Shown piece by piece: positions 1 to 46,452 of a stretch of 64,000 nucleotides of DNA. A program made the position numbers and the translations under genes. Positions within the stretch are counted from its first letter, which is position 1. Every line of letters begins with the position of its first letter. This DNA comes from Lota lota (taxonomy: Eukaryota; Chordata; Actinopteri; Gadiformes; Lotidae): assembly GCA_026745465.1 (NCBI GenBank), contig JACYXH010000264.1, forward strand, positions 201,001 to 265,000. Direction: 5' to 3'. The notes beneath the pieces are model-generated. The model had not been told where the DNA came from. It did no database searches and was given only the letters and a program-made list of their open reading frames with translations.

Positions 1-738
1 CTTCTCTGGCTGGTTTCTCCAAGTTGCCTACCCTAGCCTTAATCGACTTCATCAAATCCTTCAATAGCAGAATAATTATCGCCTCACAATTGGCAATTGG
101 CGGTTTGCAGATCTGACATATGTTTTCACAGCTGTGTTGGAACCTGGTAACAACTGGAGTACACCGCCTGCTAGATGAGTGGTACCTGGTGGTGCTTTGG
201 CTGAGTTACCATTCAATAGAATAAGTCGTAAAGATGCTTTGAGTTCCTCATATATCTATATATCTTATTATATATCAGGAGGTGTTGGATTAGAAGCGCA
301 GCATATTGGTTAATGTTGGCTTTTGTGTGGGTTGGAATAAACTTGGCTTATGTGTCTTTCTACGCAACCTCAAACGTTGACCTGGAGTAAATTACAGCGA
401 GAGGTAAATTCCCTGACTACTCTCCTGGTGAACCCATTCGGTCACAATTTGATTCCGGAATATGTCGGGAACGGTTCCGGAATATGTCGGGAACGGTTCG
501 GACCGGTCTCCCCGGAAAGTGTCGGAACGACATGTCCGAAAGTGACCGTGAAAAACCTTCCCGGTCGAACCAGGAAACCTTGGCTTGTTGTCACGTAAAG
601 AACAGTCGCTGACTTGGAACACCAGCCTGTGCGTGTGCGTGTGCGTGTGAAGTGTGTGTGTGTGTGTCTCCGTGCTTTGTACGTGTTGTGTGTGGTGCGT
701 ATGCATTTGTGTGTTTATGGGTTTTGTGCGCGCGACTT

Positions 739-10480
<9,742 letters not shown>

Positions 10481-10481
10481 C

Positions 10482-12949
<2,468 letters not shown>

Positions 12950-13060
12950 CTGATGTGTGGAGGCTGGGGCTGAAGAGGCTGCAGAGGATGGAGCCCAAGC
13001 ATCAATCGGTCTGACGGGCAGACTGCACACACTCACAAGTGACGACTGACACCAAACCCG
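12950..13060 (-). other. tmem184b: Probable non-coding first exon of tmem184b
   Basis: A strong donor (minus-strand CAG|GTGAGA, GT at 12948-12949) ends an exon with no ATG in a useful frame. It is the only convincing donor upstream of the first coding exon. The 5' boundary is a guess; a GC-richer stretch continues to about 13400. Confidence 0.5.
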
Positions 13061-13379
13061 CCAGCTACACGACCGTTAAAAACACCATGCTTTCCGACAC
13101 CTTTTTCTTTTTCTCCTTCCCCGAGGTGTTTCTCCTGCGGTTCTTCCCCCGTGCTAACGTGGCTAATGTTAGCTCCCGTGTCGGTGGGCAACTTGCGGCT
13201 CTAATGTAGTCCTCACAAAACTCAAAACAGACCTTAGACTCAATAGCTTACACACAATTCATCTACACATCAGTTCTGTTTTCAAGAATACATGTAAATC
13301 TAAAAATAAATCACGCGTAGTTCACTTCCATGCCCAGCCAGGTACCGTTATCACACCGCAGAGGGGGACTCTACGTTTC

Positions 13380-13400
13380 CTTCTAGCGCATGCGCACAAC
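13380..13400. promoter_or_regulatory. NRF1-type palindromic motif in the tmem184b promoter region
   Basis: GCGCATGCGC at 13386-13395 is the exact NRF1 core palindrome, typical of CpG-type housekeeping promoters. It lies about 330-440 bp upstream of the proposed first exon. Motif presence is seen; function is inferred. Confidence 0.45.
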
Positions 13401-13776
13401 GGGGGTCTGAACATTAGTCATTTAAATGAATGACGTAACTGAACCGCCAGCTGGAGCAGTTCGCTGTGTGCGTGTGTGCGTGTGTGCGTGTGTGCGTGTG
13501 TGTTATTGTTATGCTCCCTCTCCCCACCCCAATATCCCATCAGCCCATTGTCAACAAAAGGCTTTGACTTCGCAAAACAATGCACTGCAGCTTGTGGCAT
13601 GACTCAAACTCAGCGTGGTTTGCGTAATCATCCAAATGTACAATCAAATGTGAAAAGAAAAGGCATCCATCAAAATGCATATGCAAAGTATAAAAAAATG
13701 AAAAAAATCCATCCGTTAATTCAAATGTAAAAGCAAAATGTTAAGAAATGTGCAAATGGGCAAGTTTTTCATTCAT

Positions 13777-15931
<2,155 letters not shown>

Positions 15932-18900
15932 TCACTTCCCCATGTGCTCGTACGGCATGCTGACCTGCAGCACACAGGAGCACAACACGTTAGCACGCAC
16001 ACTGCTGACAGGATGGCACTATTGGTACACTAGCACTGAAGGTTAGCATCACACGTTAGCGTGCACACTGCTGACAGGATGGCACTATTGGTACACTAGC
16101 ACTAAAGGTTAGCATCACACGTTAGCGTGCACACTGCTGACAGGATGGCACTATTGGTACACTAGCACTGAAGGTTAGCATCACACGTTAGCGTGCACAC
16201 TGCTGACAGGATGGCACTATTGGTACACTAGCACTGAAGGTTAGCATCACACGTTAGCGTGCACACTGCTGACAGGATGGCACTATTGGTACACTAGCAC
16301 TAAAGGTTAGCATCACACGTTAGCGTGCACACTGCTGACAGGATGGCACTATTGGTACACTAGCACTAAAGGTTAGCATTACACGTTAGCGTGCACACTG
16401 CTGACAGGATGGCACTATTGGTACACTAGCACTAAAGGTTAGCATCACACGTTAGCGTGCACACTGCTGACAGGATGGCACTATTGGTACACTAGCACTA
16501 AAGGTTAGCATCACACGTTAGCACAACACGTTAGCGCGCACACTGCTGACAGGATGGCACTATTGGTACACTAGCACTAGAGGTTAGCATCACACGTTAG
16601 CACAACACATTAGCATCACATCTGAGCACACTAGTACAACAGGATAGCACAACAGAATGTTAGCAAGCTAGTACGACAGGCTAGCACAACATGCTGGCAT
16701 GCTAGTAAACCGCGCAGCAAAACACGTTAGCCCGCTAGTAAAACCGGCTAGCACGATGTGCTAGTACAACACATTAGCACAACAATATAATCGTTTATCA
16801 GCCATAGTCGCACATCATCAACAGAAGCTCGTTAGCATTTGGCAGCCGTCTGTAATAGTTGCCATTTAGCAACAATAGGCCATTTAGCGACAACTCCACC
16901 CTGGAGGGCTAGCCTCTACACATCAAGTTTGGGATTCTAAGTCTCCAGCGCCGCGGCGCGCCGCCACACCTGCGACGTAGAGATGCGGGAGGGGTCGTGG
17001 CGGGCCGTGAGGTCGGAAGAGGACAGGTTGGCGGGCGCTCCCCGGTGGAGCCTCATGCTCACCTTCCTCTCCCGCTCCGCGCGCGAGATCGCCCGCGGCG
17101 ACGTGTTGCCTGGGGAACAAAAAGAGAGACGGGGGGGTCATGGATGCGCCCCGCTACGCCAGCGGCCCGTTTGGCGCTCAACCACAGGAGCCGCGCCGCG
17201 GGCTTCCTAGGCACGCCGAGGTGGCGAGGGGGTTTTTGGGCTCACCGGACGGCAGGACGCGCGACGCCGGGTTCGACAGCGCCTGCTCGGCGGCGTGCCG
17301 GACTCTGTTGGCGGGGGCGGGGGCGGGCCCCGGGGGGAGAACCCTGGGGGCCGACACCCGGGGCGCGCCTCGATCGTCCCGTTCCTCCGCCGCCCTGCGC
17401 TCCCGCTCGCCGTCTTCCGCCGTCCGGCTGGCACCCTGCCGGGAACGAAGGAAGGAAGAGCAGTCTGTAACGGCGGGAAACACCGTCTCCGGTCATTCCG
17501 GTTTGTGGTTTTCCATTTAATACGAAAATATTAAAACCACGGCCTTTAAAACAAAAAATAAAAACACACACATTTAGAACGACATTGTATAACTAAACCC
17601 TACTCTACAACAACAACTAAAAAAAATACAAAAACTCAAAACACGGACACTATGTCGGACGACGTCCAGACCAGAGTTCCTTCAACAGAATCCAGAAGAC
17701 AAGAGCAGGGCGAAGAGCAGGGGGTTGGGAACGTACGAATTTGAGCATGTTCCAGTCGAAGACGTAGTCATAGGAGAAGCCCTGGCGGTGGAAGAGGTTC
17801 CTGAAGAGCTGCCGCAGGTACGAGTAGTCGGGCTTGTCGTCGAAGCGCAGCGAGCGGCAGAAGTTCAGGTAGGTGGAGAACTCGGCTGCAGGACCACACA
17901 TGAAGAGTCGTGAGGAGGAGGAGGAGGAGGAGGAGGAGGAGGAGGAGGAGGAGGAGGAGGAGGAGGAGGAGCGGTGTCTTAACAAAAACCACACTAGAGC
18001 GTACATCTGGTGGCTCTTCTCTCATTCCTAGCACAATGCATGGTCATGGCCCAACTATTTACTAGGACCAGTTCTAGGATTATGTTTCTTTCTAATTCCA
18101 TACACTTATCCAAAGTGACATGTTATTAGGAAACAGGGAGCTTAGGAAGCAGGGAGGGTAGGACATCTTGCTCCAGGACGCCGACTATTTTCACTATCCC
18201 TATATCCTTCCATTTATCTCCCTATATAAAACGCTGACTCAGGGATATAGGAGCTATATCTACCCATGCATCTATAAAAGGCAGACTCACATGGGTATGC
18301 TTTACACAGGACCTATCTACCCATGCATCTGTAAAAGGCAGACTCACATGGGTACCCTTTACACAGGACCTCGATGGGCGTGGACATCTTCTTCTCGCTG
18401 ATGCGCTCGTACTTCTGCCTCTTGGTGGCGGCCTTGAGGCCCTGCCAGGGCAGCGAGCCCAGGTTGAAGTACATGAGGACGTAGCCCAGGGACTCCAGGT
18501 CGTCGCGGCGAGACTGCTCTGTGGGCGAGAGACCAAGGGGAGACGCGGAGAGCATGAAGAGAGGGACAGACACAACATGAATGGCAGGTTCTTTGACCAC
18601 ATGACCATCTTTTCGGACATTGTAAATCCCAATTGTTTTGTGTGGCGTTTTTTTTCATTCCAAGAACGTAGACATCCTGGATGTCTCCATGACTCCATCA
18701 CTACCATAGCTTATCTTCATTAGCACAAAGTCAACACAATTTCAATGTAGGCCCCATGGACCCAAAGGTTCCCACGTCCAAGTGGATGAATATACCGGTA
18801 CAAGCAAGTCCCCCACACACCCACACAGAATAGGACCACGTGGTGGTAGTGGTAGGTAAAGCCTTCCGAAGACGTGGGAGGAGAGCTGAGCCCACACGTA

Positions 18901-21900
18901 AAATATTCAGGAGGCATCATTAGGTGCTACAGCAGATGCTACGAGGCAGTGTCAAGACAAGCGACAGGTTTTCATAAAAGCGACGGTGGAGGAGCGGGGA
19001 GAATGTGTGCAGGGGGGTGTCAGCGGTGTCAGCATGGAGGTGGAGACGGCGTGGCGCCAGCTGCCATGACTCACGGTCTCAAGAGACAGAGCCCAGCGAC
19101 AGGCAGCAGGGAGAGATGTAGGCACGCGTCTCCAGGGCCCTAGCTGCAGCTCGGGGGCCCTGGGCCCCCCCCCCCACCCACCAGGCCCCCTGGGCTAGAC
19201 CAGGTGAACTTTGGTTCACCTTTTCGTATATTTTCAGCTAAGTCTCATTGAGGTTGAGCAGCGGTTTTACCTGGGAGGACGGATGTTCGGGAGATTCTTT
19301 TCTCATGAGCCGTTGCTTTCCCCGGAGATACTTATCCCCTCGTCACTAAGCAGATGCTTTTACCCAAAGTGACTGACGGGGAGTCCTTCTAGAGACCGTC
19401 ATGGGCAGGTAGAGGGGATTCTTGTGGGTGCCTACGGGCATGTCGTCGTGGACAGCGGTGGACCAACGGGATTCCAAACCATGAACTTTACAGCGACTTA
19501 CCATGAAAGACAGATCCAGCTCATTACGGAGGCGCTAGGGGTGAGGCAACTTACTTACAGATGGACCGCAGTTTGGGGGGAGGGGGGGGGGGGGGGGGGG
19601 GGGGGGCGTAACCGAGGAACTGGGAGTGTGCATACAACCACATATAACCACCCCCTCTCTCTTACATCCTACAGCGACATCGGCCAGACGCCAAAGTGTT
19701 CCATGGGTGCGTCTTACCGATGCCCAGGTGGGTGTTGATGGAGGCGTAGCGGGCGGTGCCGGTCAGGTTCTTGTTCTCGCGGTAGGGGATGTGCTGGTGC
19801 GTGCGGGCGTCCCGGTACTTCTTGGCCAGGCCAAAGTCGATGATGTACACCAGGTTGCCCTTCTTGCCCAGGCCCATCAGGAAGTTGTCGGGCTTCACGT
19901 CGCGGTGGATGAAGTTCTTGGAGTGGATGTACTCGATGCGGCTGATCTGGGGGGGGGGGGGGCATGATTGGAAAGTTTGTTGAAAACATAACGATCTAAA
20001 ACAAAAAAGAGTTTTTTTTTTTATTATTATTATTCGAATTATTTAAATATTACTCAACGGTAAATGACGAAACCCCCCATCGATGAAGAGAATGCAGAAG
20101 CGTTTGACTGATTAAAATACACGTGAATGACGTGTTTCAGAGTATGGAACAAACGTGGGACCATTCGTTTTAGCAGAACAGTACAACAGAATCATTTTCA
20201 CCAGCACGAGTGGTACGATGTGACTGCTGTCGTTGACCGTTTGAATTTGACATTTTTGGCATCATGTTTAAGTTTCAAAATGATGCAGAAACAAACAATA
20301 AGGCCTTTTATCGAAAGCAAAACATACCACGGAAAATTGCACACAGAAGACGTCCAACCGCCTCCCCCACAAAAAAACTATGTATAACCTGTAGGCTTTT
20401 CCTACATGGTATCACTCAAGTAGCCCCCCCATCTTCCAAATGGAATATCCCGCTGTTACACACGCACAATTCTCTCAACTTTGAAAGACAAAACCAACAA
20501 ATGTCTACTGCCATTCCAGTTAACAGTGAATAATATTCTAAGTTGCAATCTAAATGGCCTCATGTGTGAATATCCTGTTTTTGAACGTTGACCGTGACAT
20601 TTGTAACCATCACATGCGGTCTGCTTGTCTGTGGGCTGGCCTTTGTTTACCCAGACCTCTCTCGCTGGCCTAGTTTTGTGCTGCCTATCAGCGTTAGTGC
20701 CGCGTCTAGCGATCTTATAATCAATCGGTGCTTCCTCGATGACTTCAATTTAACATACAGGGCGAATAACATGTTATGTTTGTGAATATAATACAAAACA
20801 AACCAGACATGAGTTGAACTGGGGATTTTCTCAGTCAGCTACACTGCCGAACTGATATGCCCACCCATCGTTTAATTTTGCCAGCCTTACATTTTCTGAT
20901 TAGAGAACATTTATATTATTCAATCTATAGGGTTTATGTTGCGCACTGATGCTTATGGTTGCCTTGAGTGGCAAGGACGTTTAATGCTATTAATCATTGA
21001 ATTTCTCATGTAGACTTAGGGCTCTGTCTGAGTCTTTAGCTTTATGCTATCTAGCATTGACCATCCCATGTAGCTTCATGGTTCTGTACGAGTCTTTAGC
21101 TTTATGCTATCTAGCATTGACCATCCCATGTAGCTTCATGGTTTTGTACGAGTCTTTAGCTTTATGCTATCTAGCATTGACCATCCCATGTAGCTTCATG
21201 GTTCTGCACGAGTTGTTAGCTTTATGCTATCTAGCATTGACCATCCCATGTAGCTTCATGGTTCTGTACGAGTCTTTAGCTTTATGCTATCTAGCATTGA
21301 CCATCCCATGTAGCTTCATGGTTCTGCACGAGTTGTTAGCTTTATGCTATCTAGCATTGCCCATCCCATGTAGCTTCATGGTTCTGTACGAGTCTTTAGC
21401 TTTATGCTATCTAGCATTGACCTTCCCATGTAGCTTCACGGTTCTGTACGAGTCGTTGGCTTAATGCTATTTTAGCACGGACTTCCCCACATCGCGCCAT
21501 GGTACTCTGTGAGCGGTTGACTTAACGCTAGCGGTGGCTTCCTCTGGCCTTCGTGTCCTGTGGTAGCCCTCTTATGTCATTCCCCTTTCCAGTATTCCCA
21601 CTGCGCTGGAGGGGGGTCTGCGCGCGAGAACGTGTGTCTGTGTGTTAAAGCGTGCGTTACCATCTGGTCGGCCAGCAGCAGCACCGTCTTGAGGCTGAAC
21701 TTGCGGGAGCAGAAGTTGAACAGGTCCTCCAGGCTGGGCCCCAGCAGCTCCATCACCATGACGTTGTAGTCGCCCTCCGCACCACACCACTTTATAGACG
21801 GGATGCCCACTGGACACAGACACGGACACACACACGACAATATGAATCATTTCTCACACAGGCCCCACATATTCCAGCCCCAGTGTTACCAAACAATATG

Positions 21901-23126
21901 TTGTCATTCCTCTAGTACAGTCCAGTAAGGAGTATGGTGTATTCGGTCATCACTACACTGGACTACAGTACTGTAGTCCAGTGTAGTGATGACCGAATAC
22001 ACCATACTACTTATGTATTACGTATGGCACTGTAGAACAGCTTCTAGTATGATCATAACTACAGAGTGAGCAAGCCCTAGTCTCCTTATCTCCTAGTCAC
22101 CTTACCTCCTAGTCTCCTCACTTTAGCTCCTCGTCTCCCTACCTTCTAATCTCCTCATCTCCTAGTCCCCGCACCTCCTAGTCCCCGCACCTCCTACTCT
22201 CCTTACCTCCTAGTCACCTTACCTCCTAGTCTCCTCACTTTAGCTCCTAGTCTCCTCACCTCCTAGTCCCCGCAACTCCTGGTCTCCTTACCTCCTAGTC
22301 TCCTCACCTCCTAGTCACCGCACCCCCTGGTCTCCCTACCTCCTAGAATCCTCACATCCTAGTCTCCTTACCTCAGCTCCTAGTCTCCCCACCTCCTAGT
22401 CTCCTTATTTCTCACTCTCCTCACCTCCGAGTCTCCTTACCTCCTACAATCCTCACCTCCTACTCTCCTTACACGAGTCTCCTCATCTTCTAGTCTCCTT
22501 ATCTCCTCCCCATCATCTTGAACACCACCTAGTCTCCTCACTTCTAGTCTCCTCGGCTACTCGTCTCCTTACCTCCTCCCTGCATCATCTTGTAGAACTT
22601 GCTCTCGATGTGCAGCTGTGGATGCTTGGTCTTCACACACTCCAGCTTGATGGCTACCTCCTCTCCGGTGGCAATGTTGGCCCCTGCACAAACACAGCGG
22701 TCATTAGGGACGCATAGACGCTGGTTCTCTTTTCAGATGGCAGCTTTAAGCTAGTCAACTAGTAATCCTGAATACCGAGAGCTCCATATCAGACCTCAGG
22801 TAAGAAAACGCAGAACAACTGGAATACACACAAACACACTCTGGTCCAGAGCGATGAATTCCAAGTACTTCAGTCGTCACAAAGACTAAAAAAGTATTTA
22901 AAAACACAATTTTAACATACTGCTATAGACCCGTTATTACGTACAGTCAGAATGATGTGGATAAGACAAGGTCAGTTGAAGTCGGCAGAACGCCGAAGAG
23001 TGCTAAGAATAAACATCGCACCACAACGCGTGGCGTCCGTTCCTGCTCACCGAGGTAAATGTCTCCGAAGGAGCCGCTCCCGATCTTGCGGCCGAGGCGG
23101 TACTTGTTCCCGACTCGAAGCTCCAT
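15932..23126 (-). CDS. csnk1e: Casein kinase 1 epsilon, complete, 9 coding exons
   Basis: Ser/Thr protein kinase that phosphorylates PER clock proteins and Dishevelled and acts in Wnt and circadian signalling. Coding exons: 23051..23126, 22573..22683, 21661..21809, 19718..19946, 18348..18518, 17737..17885, 17246..17435, 16970..17109, 15932..15964; GT-AG throughout, 415 codons plus TGA (human 416). Kinase domain about 9-277: glycine loop GSGSFG, VAIK lysine about 38, HRDVKPDN about 126-133, DFG about 149-151. The regulatory tail runs from about 295. Epsilon rather than delta is supported by [33 protein letters not shown], the ANRVRHAAE tail segment and the ending EHMGK. The ATG at 23124-23126 begins the invariant MELRVGN. 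No catalytic residue is missing. Confidence 0.96.
15985..16610. repeat. 66-bp minisatellite in csnk1e last intron
   Basis: About nine copies of a 66-bp unit containing GCTGACAGGATGGCACTATT (16004, 16070 ...), then GTTAGCA-rich degenerate sequence to about 16800. It begins about 20 bases from the acceptor of the last coding exon. Confidence 0.93.
17909..17971. repeat. (GGA)n triplet run
   Basis: About 20 GGA units. On the gene strand this is (TCC)n just upstream of the acceptor of csnk1e exon 17737..17885, where it can act as the polypyrimidine tract. Confidence 0.93.
18257..18370 (-). repeat. 57-bp tandem duplication of csnk1e exon end plus donor
   Basis: Copy at 18314-18370 contains the real exon end and donor ACTCAC (18342-18347). 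Copy at 18257-18313 repeats it with few changes, including an intact GTGAGT (minus strand) at 18285-18290. Use of the decoy would meet an in-frame stop at 18313-18315. Confidence 0.9.
18348..18518 (-). CDS. csnk1e: csnk1e exon with CK1 nuclear-localisation-like segment
   Basis: Encodes [35 protein letters not shown] and the end of the exon LCKGYP. The donor is CCCAT|GTGAGT (GT at 18346-18347). A 57-bp tandem copy of the exon end and donor lies immediately downstream (18257-18313). Confidence 0.96.
19718..19946 (-). CDS. csnk1e: csnk1e catalytic-loop exon (HRD, DFG)
   Basis: Encodes [20 protein letters not shown], the DFG in [14 protein letters not shown], and the CK1-specific [13 protein letters not shown] region. 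Together these form the catalytic and activation segments, essentially identical to mammalian CK1 delta/epsilon. It is flanked on its 5' side by a poly-C acceptor tract (poly-G on the plus strand). Confidence 0.97.
21015..21475. repeat. 60-bp minisatellite in csnk1e intron
   Basis: Seven to eight copies of a 60-bp unit containing TAGCTTCATGGTTCTGTACG. It is open in frame on the plus strand because the unit is a multiple of three; no coding evidence. Confidence 0.95.
21931..22008. repeat. Perfect 78-bp palindrome, no spacer
   Basis: Left arm 21931-21969 and right arm 21970-22008 are exact reverse complements (39 bp each) meeting at AGT|ACT, with no mismatch or loop. It lies in a csnk1e intron between exons 21661..21809 and 22573..22683. 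It could be a young foldback element; no clear target-site duplication was found. Confidence 0.95.
22080..22572 (-). repeat. Degenerate CTCCTAGTCTCCTTAC-type minisatellite at csnk1e exon-3 donor
   Basis: Irregular 16-24-bp units. CCTTACCTCC, the complement of the real exon-3 junction GGAG|GTAAGG, occurs at least five times before the genuine donor at 22571-22572. Confidence 0.85.
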
Positions 23127-23141
23127 GATGACGAGGGGGAG

Positions 23142-27200
<4,059 letters not shown>

Positions 27201-27470
27201 CCGATATTAGGTTTATCAGATAGCTGGTTCGGTGGAGATAATGTTCCGGTGGTTGTCAGTTAGACAGGGTCATAGGGGACGAAGGATTGGAGCGGATTCT
27301 CGCGGCTCTCATACCCCGGCTCGTCACTCTTCCGTCGGCTACGCTCCGTGTTGATAGTCCCTGAGAAGCACCGAAGAGCCTGGCCGTTCTCTGCTCGCGT
27401 CTGTCTCCCCCTCTGGTTTCGCAACGCATTATTGACAACACCGGTGATGTCATTGCTAGGGCATCGGAGT
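27201..27470 (-). other. csnk1e: Probable non-coding first exon and promoter of csnk1e
   Basis: A strong donor (minus ATATCGG|GTGAGTAAC, GT at 27199-27200) ends a CpG-containing exon with no conserved reading frame. The coding exon at 23051..23141 begins with 15 bases of 5' UTR after its own acceptor, so an upstream UTR exon is required. A CRE-like TGATGTCA half-palindrome lies near 27443-27452. The transcription start is not fixed. Confidence 0.55.
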
Positions 27471-27959
27471 TAAACGTTTAAAGGAGAATCCCACCAACAA
27501 CAAAAACACACACACACACACCACGTTCGATGAGGTTTCCTTGACTTTGTTTCTATATTTCATTGCCATTGCTTGGGACATTGTAACTGATCATGTTGGC
27601 TGTTTTGCCATTGTTGTGGACTGATGGACCGTGACACAGGCATTTTGCCATTCACAGATCTACTGTCAATGGTTATTTGTTCCTGAACACTAAAACATAT
27701 TCAATGAAGGGCATATCATTTTACATTAACAAATTAGGAATGTGTTGCACTTTTGTTTATTTCCTTGTATTTAATATAATCTTTATTGGTATCATAGAAC
27801 ACTCACATACCAATTTGTTATTACTTGCATATCTTGAAAGCTTTGATAACTTCTCCCATCAAATCAAATGTTTAACATTCACCAGATTAGGTAACAAATC
27901 ACTGATCAAATCAAGCCACAAAGATGCCTTGACAAAGATAGAAGCCAATACTTTCAACT

Positions 27960-29449
27960 TTATTATTAATCTTGTTCTCATTTGTTTAAATAAATTTCTT
28001 CTTTGTAAAATCTCAAAAGGAAAAACAAAAACAAAAAAACACTGAACAGGAGTGTGACGGCCTGTCTTAATTTAAAACGAATACACAACGGAACATAAAA
28101 CATACGGTAACTATTGGAGCGTCTGTAAACACGCGTCACACCCGTCCCAACCACACCACACAGTTTGATAACATTTGGCATGTCCTTTTATCTCAAAAGC
28201 ATATGCCCTCAGTTGTTTTCGTCCATAAAACCTTTTTTTAATTATTATTGCGTTTTGGACAATAAAAAAATTCGCTAAAAAACAAAACCACTCAACTTAA
28301 ATGAGACAAAGCCTTAGTGCCAATAATTGTTGAACACACAGCAGTACACGGGAGTACACTCGAAAAACGATTTTTGTAATAGACCTTCTGTAAAGTAAAG
28401 CAGCCTTCGTCACACGCAGGACAGGCGTTTAACATGCACACAATCAACCACACGTCGAAATGTTCTCAGTCACACAAAACGGCTGTGGGTTTTTGTTTTT
28501 CTTTTTAATCCACAAAACTTGGTCTCAAACTCACTCGCGAAACAAAAAGAAAACGCTGCATGTGCGCGCGTCGCCACACGACACACAGGGGTGAACGCGA
28601 TGGCCTCGAACTGCCAGCAATTTAAACGTTCATTATCGCAACAGTAACAAACGTGATTGAGAGAGAGAATACGAGACAACAGTAAGAGGTCAGCTTCTTG
28701 AAATAACAAAAAAACAACAACACATCTTTCCAATATTTCCACTTTTCAAAATGTCAAAAAACGAAAACCGTACATACAAACGAAAACGAGAAAACGAACG
28801 ACGTACATACACAGCAAGATGCAGTTAATCTCCTTTTTTTTTTCTTCTTTTTTTTTTTTGGAAAAGGAACGCAAACGGGAAGTTCACCCCCACGTCACGC
28901 GGCGTCAGTTGTGCGCCCGTGGATGCTGGTGACGCCGCCGCCGAGCGCCCACTCCTCCCCGGGCGACTCTGCATTTGGTGTGTGTGCACGTGTATGTAAA
29001 TCTGTATGAAAAGATCCCCCTTTTTTTTTAACTTTTCTTTTTATAATCCGAGGACGTTGCAGTCCGTTACAGGGGGTCCGGTCTTTGAGACGGGACCCCG
29101 CTCATTCGTTTACAGGTTCAAGTCTAAGCAGTTGAAATCTTCATCTGTGAAAAAAAAAAAAAGGCTGTATATATATATATATACACACATCTAACAGTCC
29201 CTGCATGGATTTAGATAATAGCTTAAATCTGGCCACGAGAATGTGTGTAAGCATATCTCACATTTCAGCTAAACATGTCTACATTGACTTGCATACCATG
29301 TACACGTATGCAAAGTGTATGTTTACATTAATATGCATACATAGTAAGTGTTTTTGTTGTCGTGTATGCTATAGAAAGAACATATGTTTCCCAGTGTATG
29401 CCGTTACAACGTGTCTTCTAAACCTAAACATTTAAATACCAGGGCGGAC
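27960..29449 (-). other. Presumed tnrc6b 3' UTR
   Basis: A/T-rich, non-coding, with T- and A-rich runs and a short (TA)n at 29166-29183. AATAAA-type hexamers on the minus strand near 27959-27965 are plausible polyadenylation signals, about 500 bp before the csnk1e first exon. Inference only. Confidence 0.4.
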
Positions 29450-44838
<15,389 letters not shown>

Positions 44839-46452
44839 GAACTGCTGCTCCCTGTCCTGATTCTCCCGTCTGTGGGGTGCCAGTAAAACACAAGGCGGAA
44901 GTATAATTGATATGGTTTACTGTACATCAGGGGGTTCCGAACCCTTTGGCCCATGACCAAGATGTTGTGCATCTGCTTCCACACACACACACAGCAACGT
45001 CAGGCACTAATATCATCGGTTAGTAGCACTGTTAGCACTAACCAACTGTTAGTAGCGGTTTGCTTGTGGCTATGAACCATTAGGTAGTCTGAATCCAAAT
45101 AATGGACCTTAACTCATCAAGGTTTTTAAATTGAGTAGGTACCGTGAACGTAAAATATCTAAAAAGTCAGCAGTCTCCGGCGACCCTATATGCATCCAGG
45201 CAGCCCTAAGGTCGGGAAAAGCTGCCTTGCATACCGAGACACAACCCTCCTAAGGAAATGAAATCAGTTATACCACAATGCTGCCAACAGCTAGTCGAAC
45301 TGTAATGATAGTCAGTAGGGGCTTGCCAAAAGTCCTCCCTTTACATTATTCATCAGGCTGTGATCACAATTACAACAGAGACTCGAGAAGGCGGACCAAA
45401 AAAAACAAAAACAAACAAGCAACACAAAAGCAACAGGACAATTGCATCTTTATTGTGTTACTGTATATAAAAAAAAACTGTTTAACTGTTGGGTCCCTGT
45501 GTGGAAAGCCCTAAACATGAATGCCAGTCATCAACACAGCCTTAACCGTCATCGATGATGAGGGAGGAGGGGGAGCATCTATTTTACACTTACAATTAAC
45601 GCAGTTGCAAATACAAAGAGGTTTCTTGGCGTGACCGTTTCCTAACTGGAATTCCTTTAGGAAGGAAAACTGCACATACCACTGGTATGAGATCCAAGCC
45701 CTGAATTGTGTCGGTCCGACCGTCCCAAGTAACGGTATCTCGAGGACAGGGGGGCGACATCGCTCGGATCAACAGACGTACACATGCATGCATGCATTTT
45801 CAGCGTCCATTGGACGTGTACTTGTACCACCAAATGGCAAACATTAAAAAGACAACGGACTCGTTCAGACACCTCCAAGGAGGCTGGGGACCAACGCCAC
45901 AGCCTGCTTGGTGCCTGCCCCGGCCCCTCGACCACAAGGCGCTTCGACTGCAACCGACAGTGTTACCTTCCCGCGAAGCAGACACACGTTGTGTTGGAAT
46001 CAGCGTCGACTAAACGGTCTACTGAATATTAACATCGACGCAGTGCTTTTAGTTTGTAGTAGCGGTGTACACTCCACGCCGGGGGACCGTTAGTTACCGA
46101 GGAGGAGGATACCAGCTAACGATACACGAGACCGCCACGGCCAAATCCCAACTACGAACTTTGCTACCAGGTTGAATCCAAACTATGCTATTTGCGAGCA
46201 GGGTGAACATCGGACTACAAAGCTCGCCAACGGGGTGAAATAAAAAAACGACAAACTTCGCAACCATGGCCAAATAAAACGACGAACTTTAGTGACGTCT
46301 GCTCGGCAGTGCATCGGCGCTCGCGCAGCAAAGCGAGGCTTTTGCGAAAGCGAAGGGAAAACGAAATGCGTTTCGAAAAGTTGACGCAGATAGAAATTCG
46401 TGGTCGGGCGAAACACGACGACGTGTTCAATATTAGCCAAATGCACACTTAC

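Noticed and set aside
17140-17571. Plus-strand ORFs over the GC-rich region 16983-17534
   Set aside because: They are antisense shadows of csnk1e exons 17246..17435 and 16970..17109, which have correct splice sites and homology.
20997-21464. 155-codon plus-strand ORF with 20-residue repeats
   Set aside because: 60-bp intronic minisatellite; no homology, no splice context.
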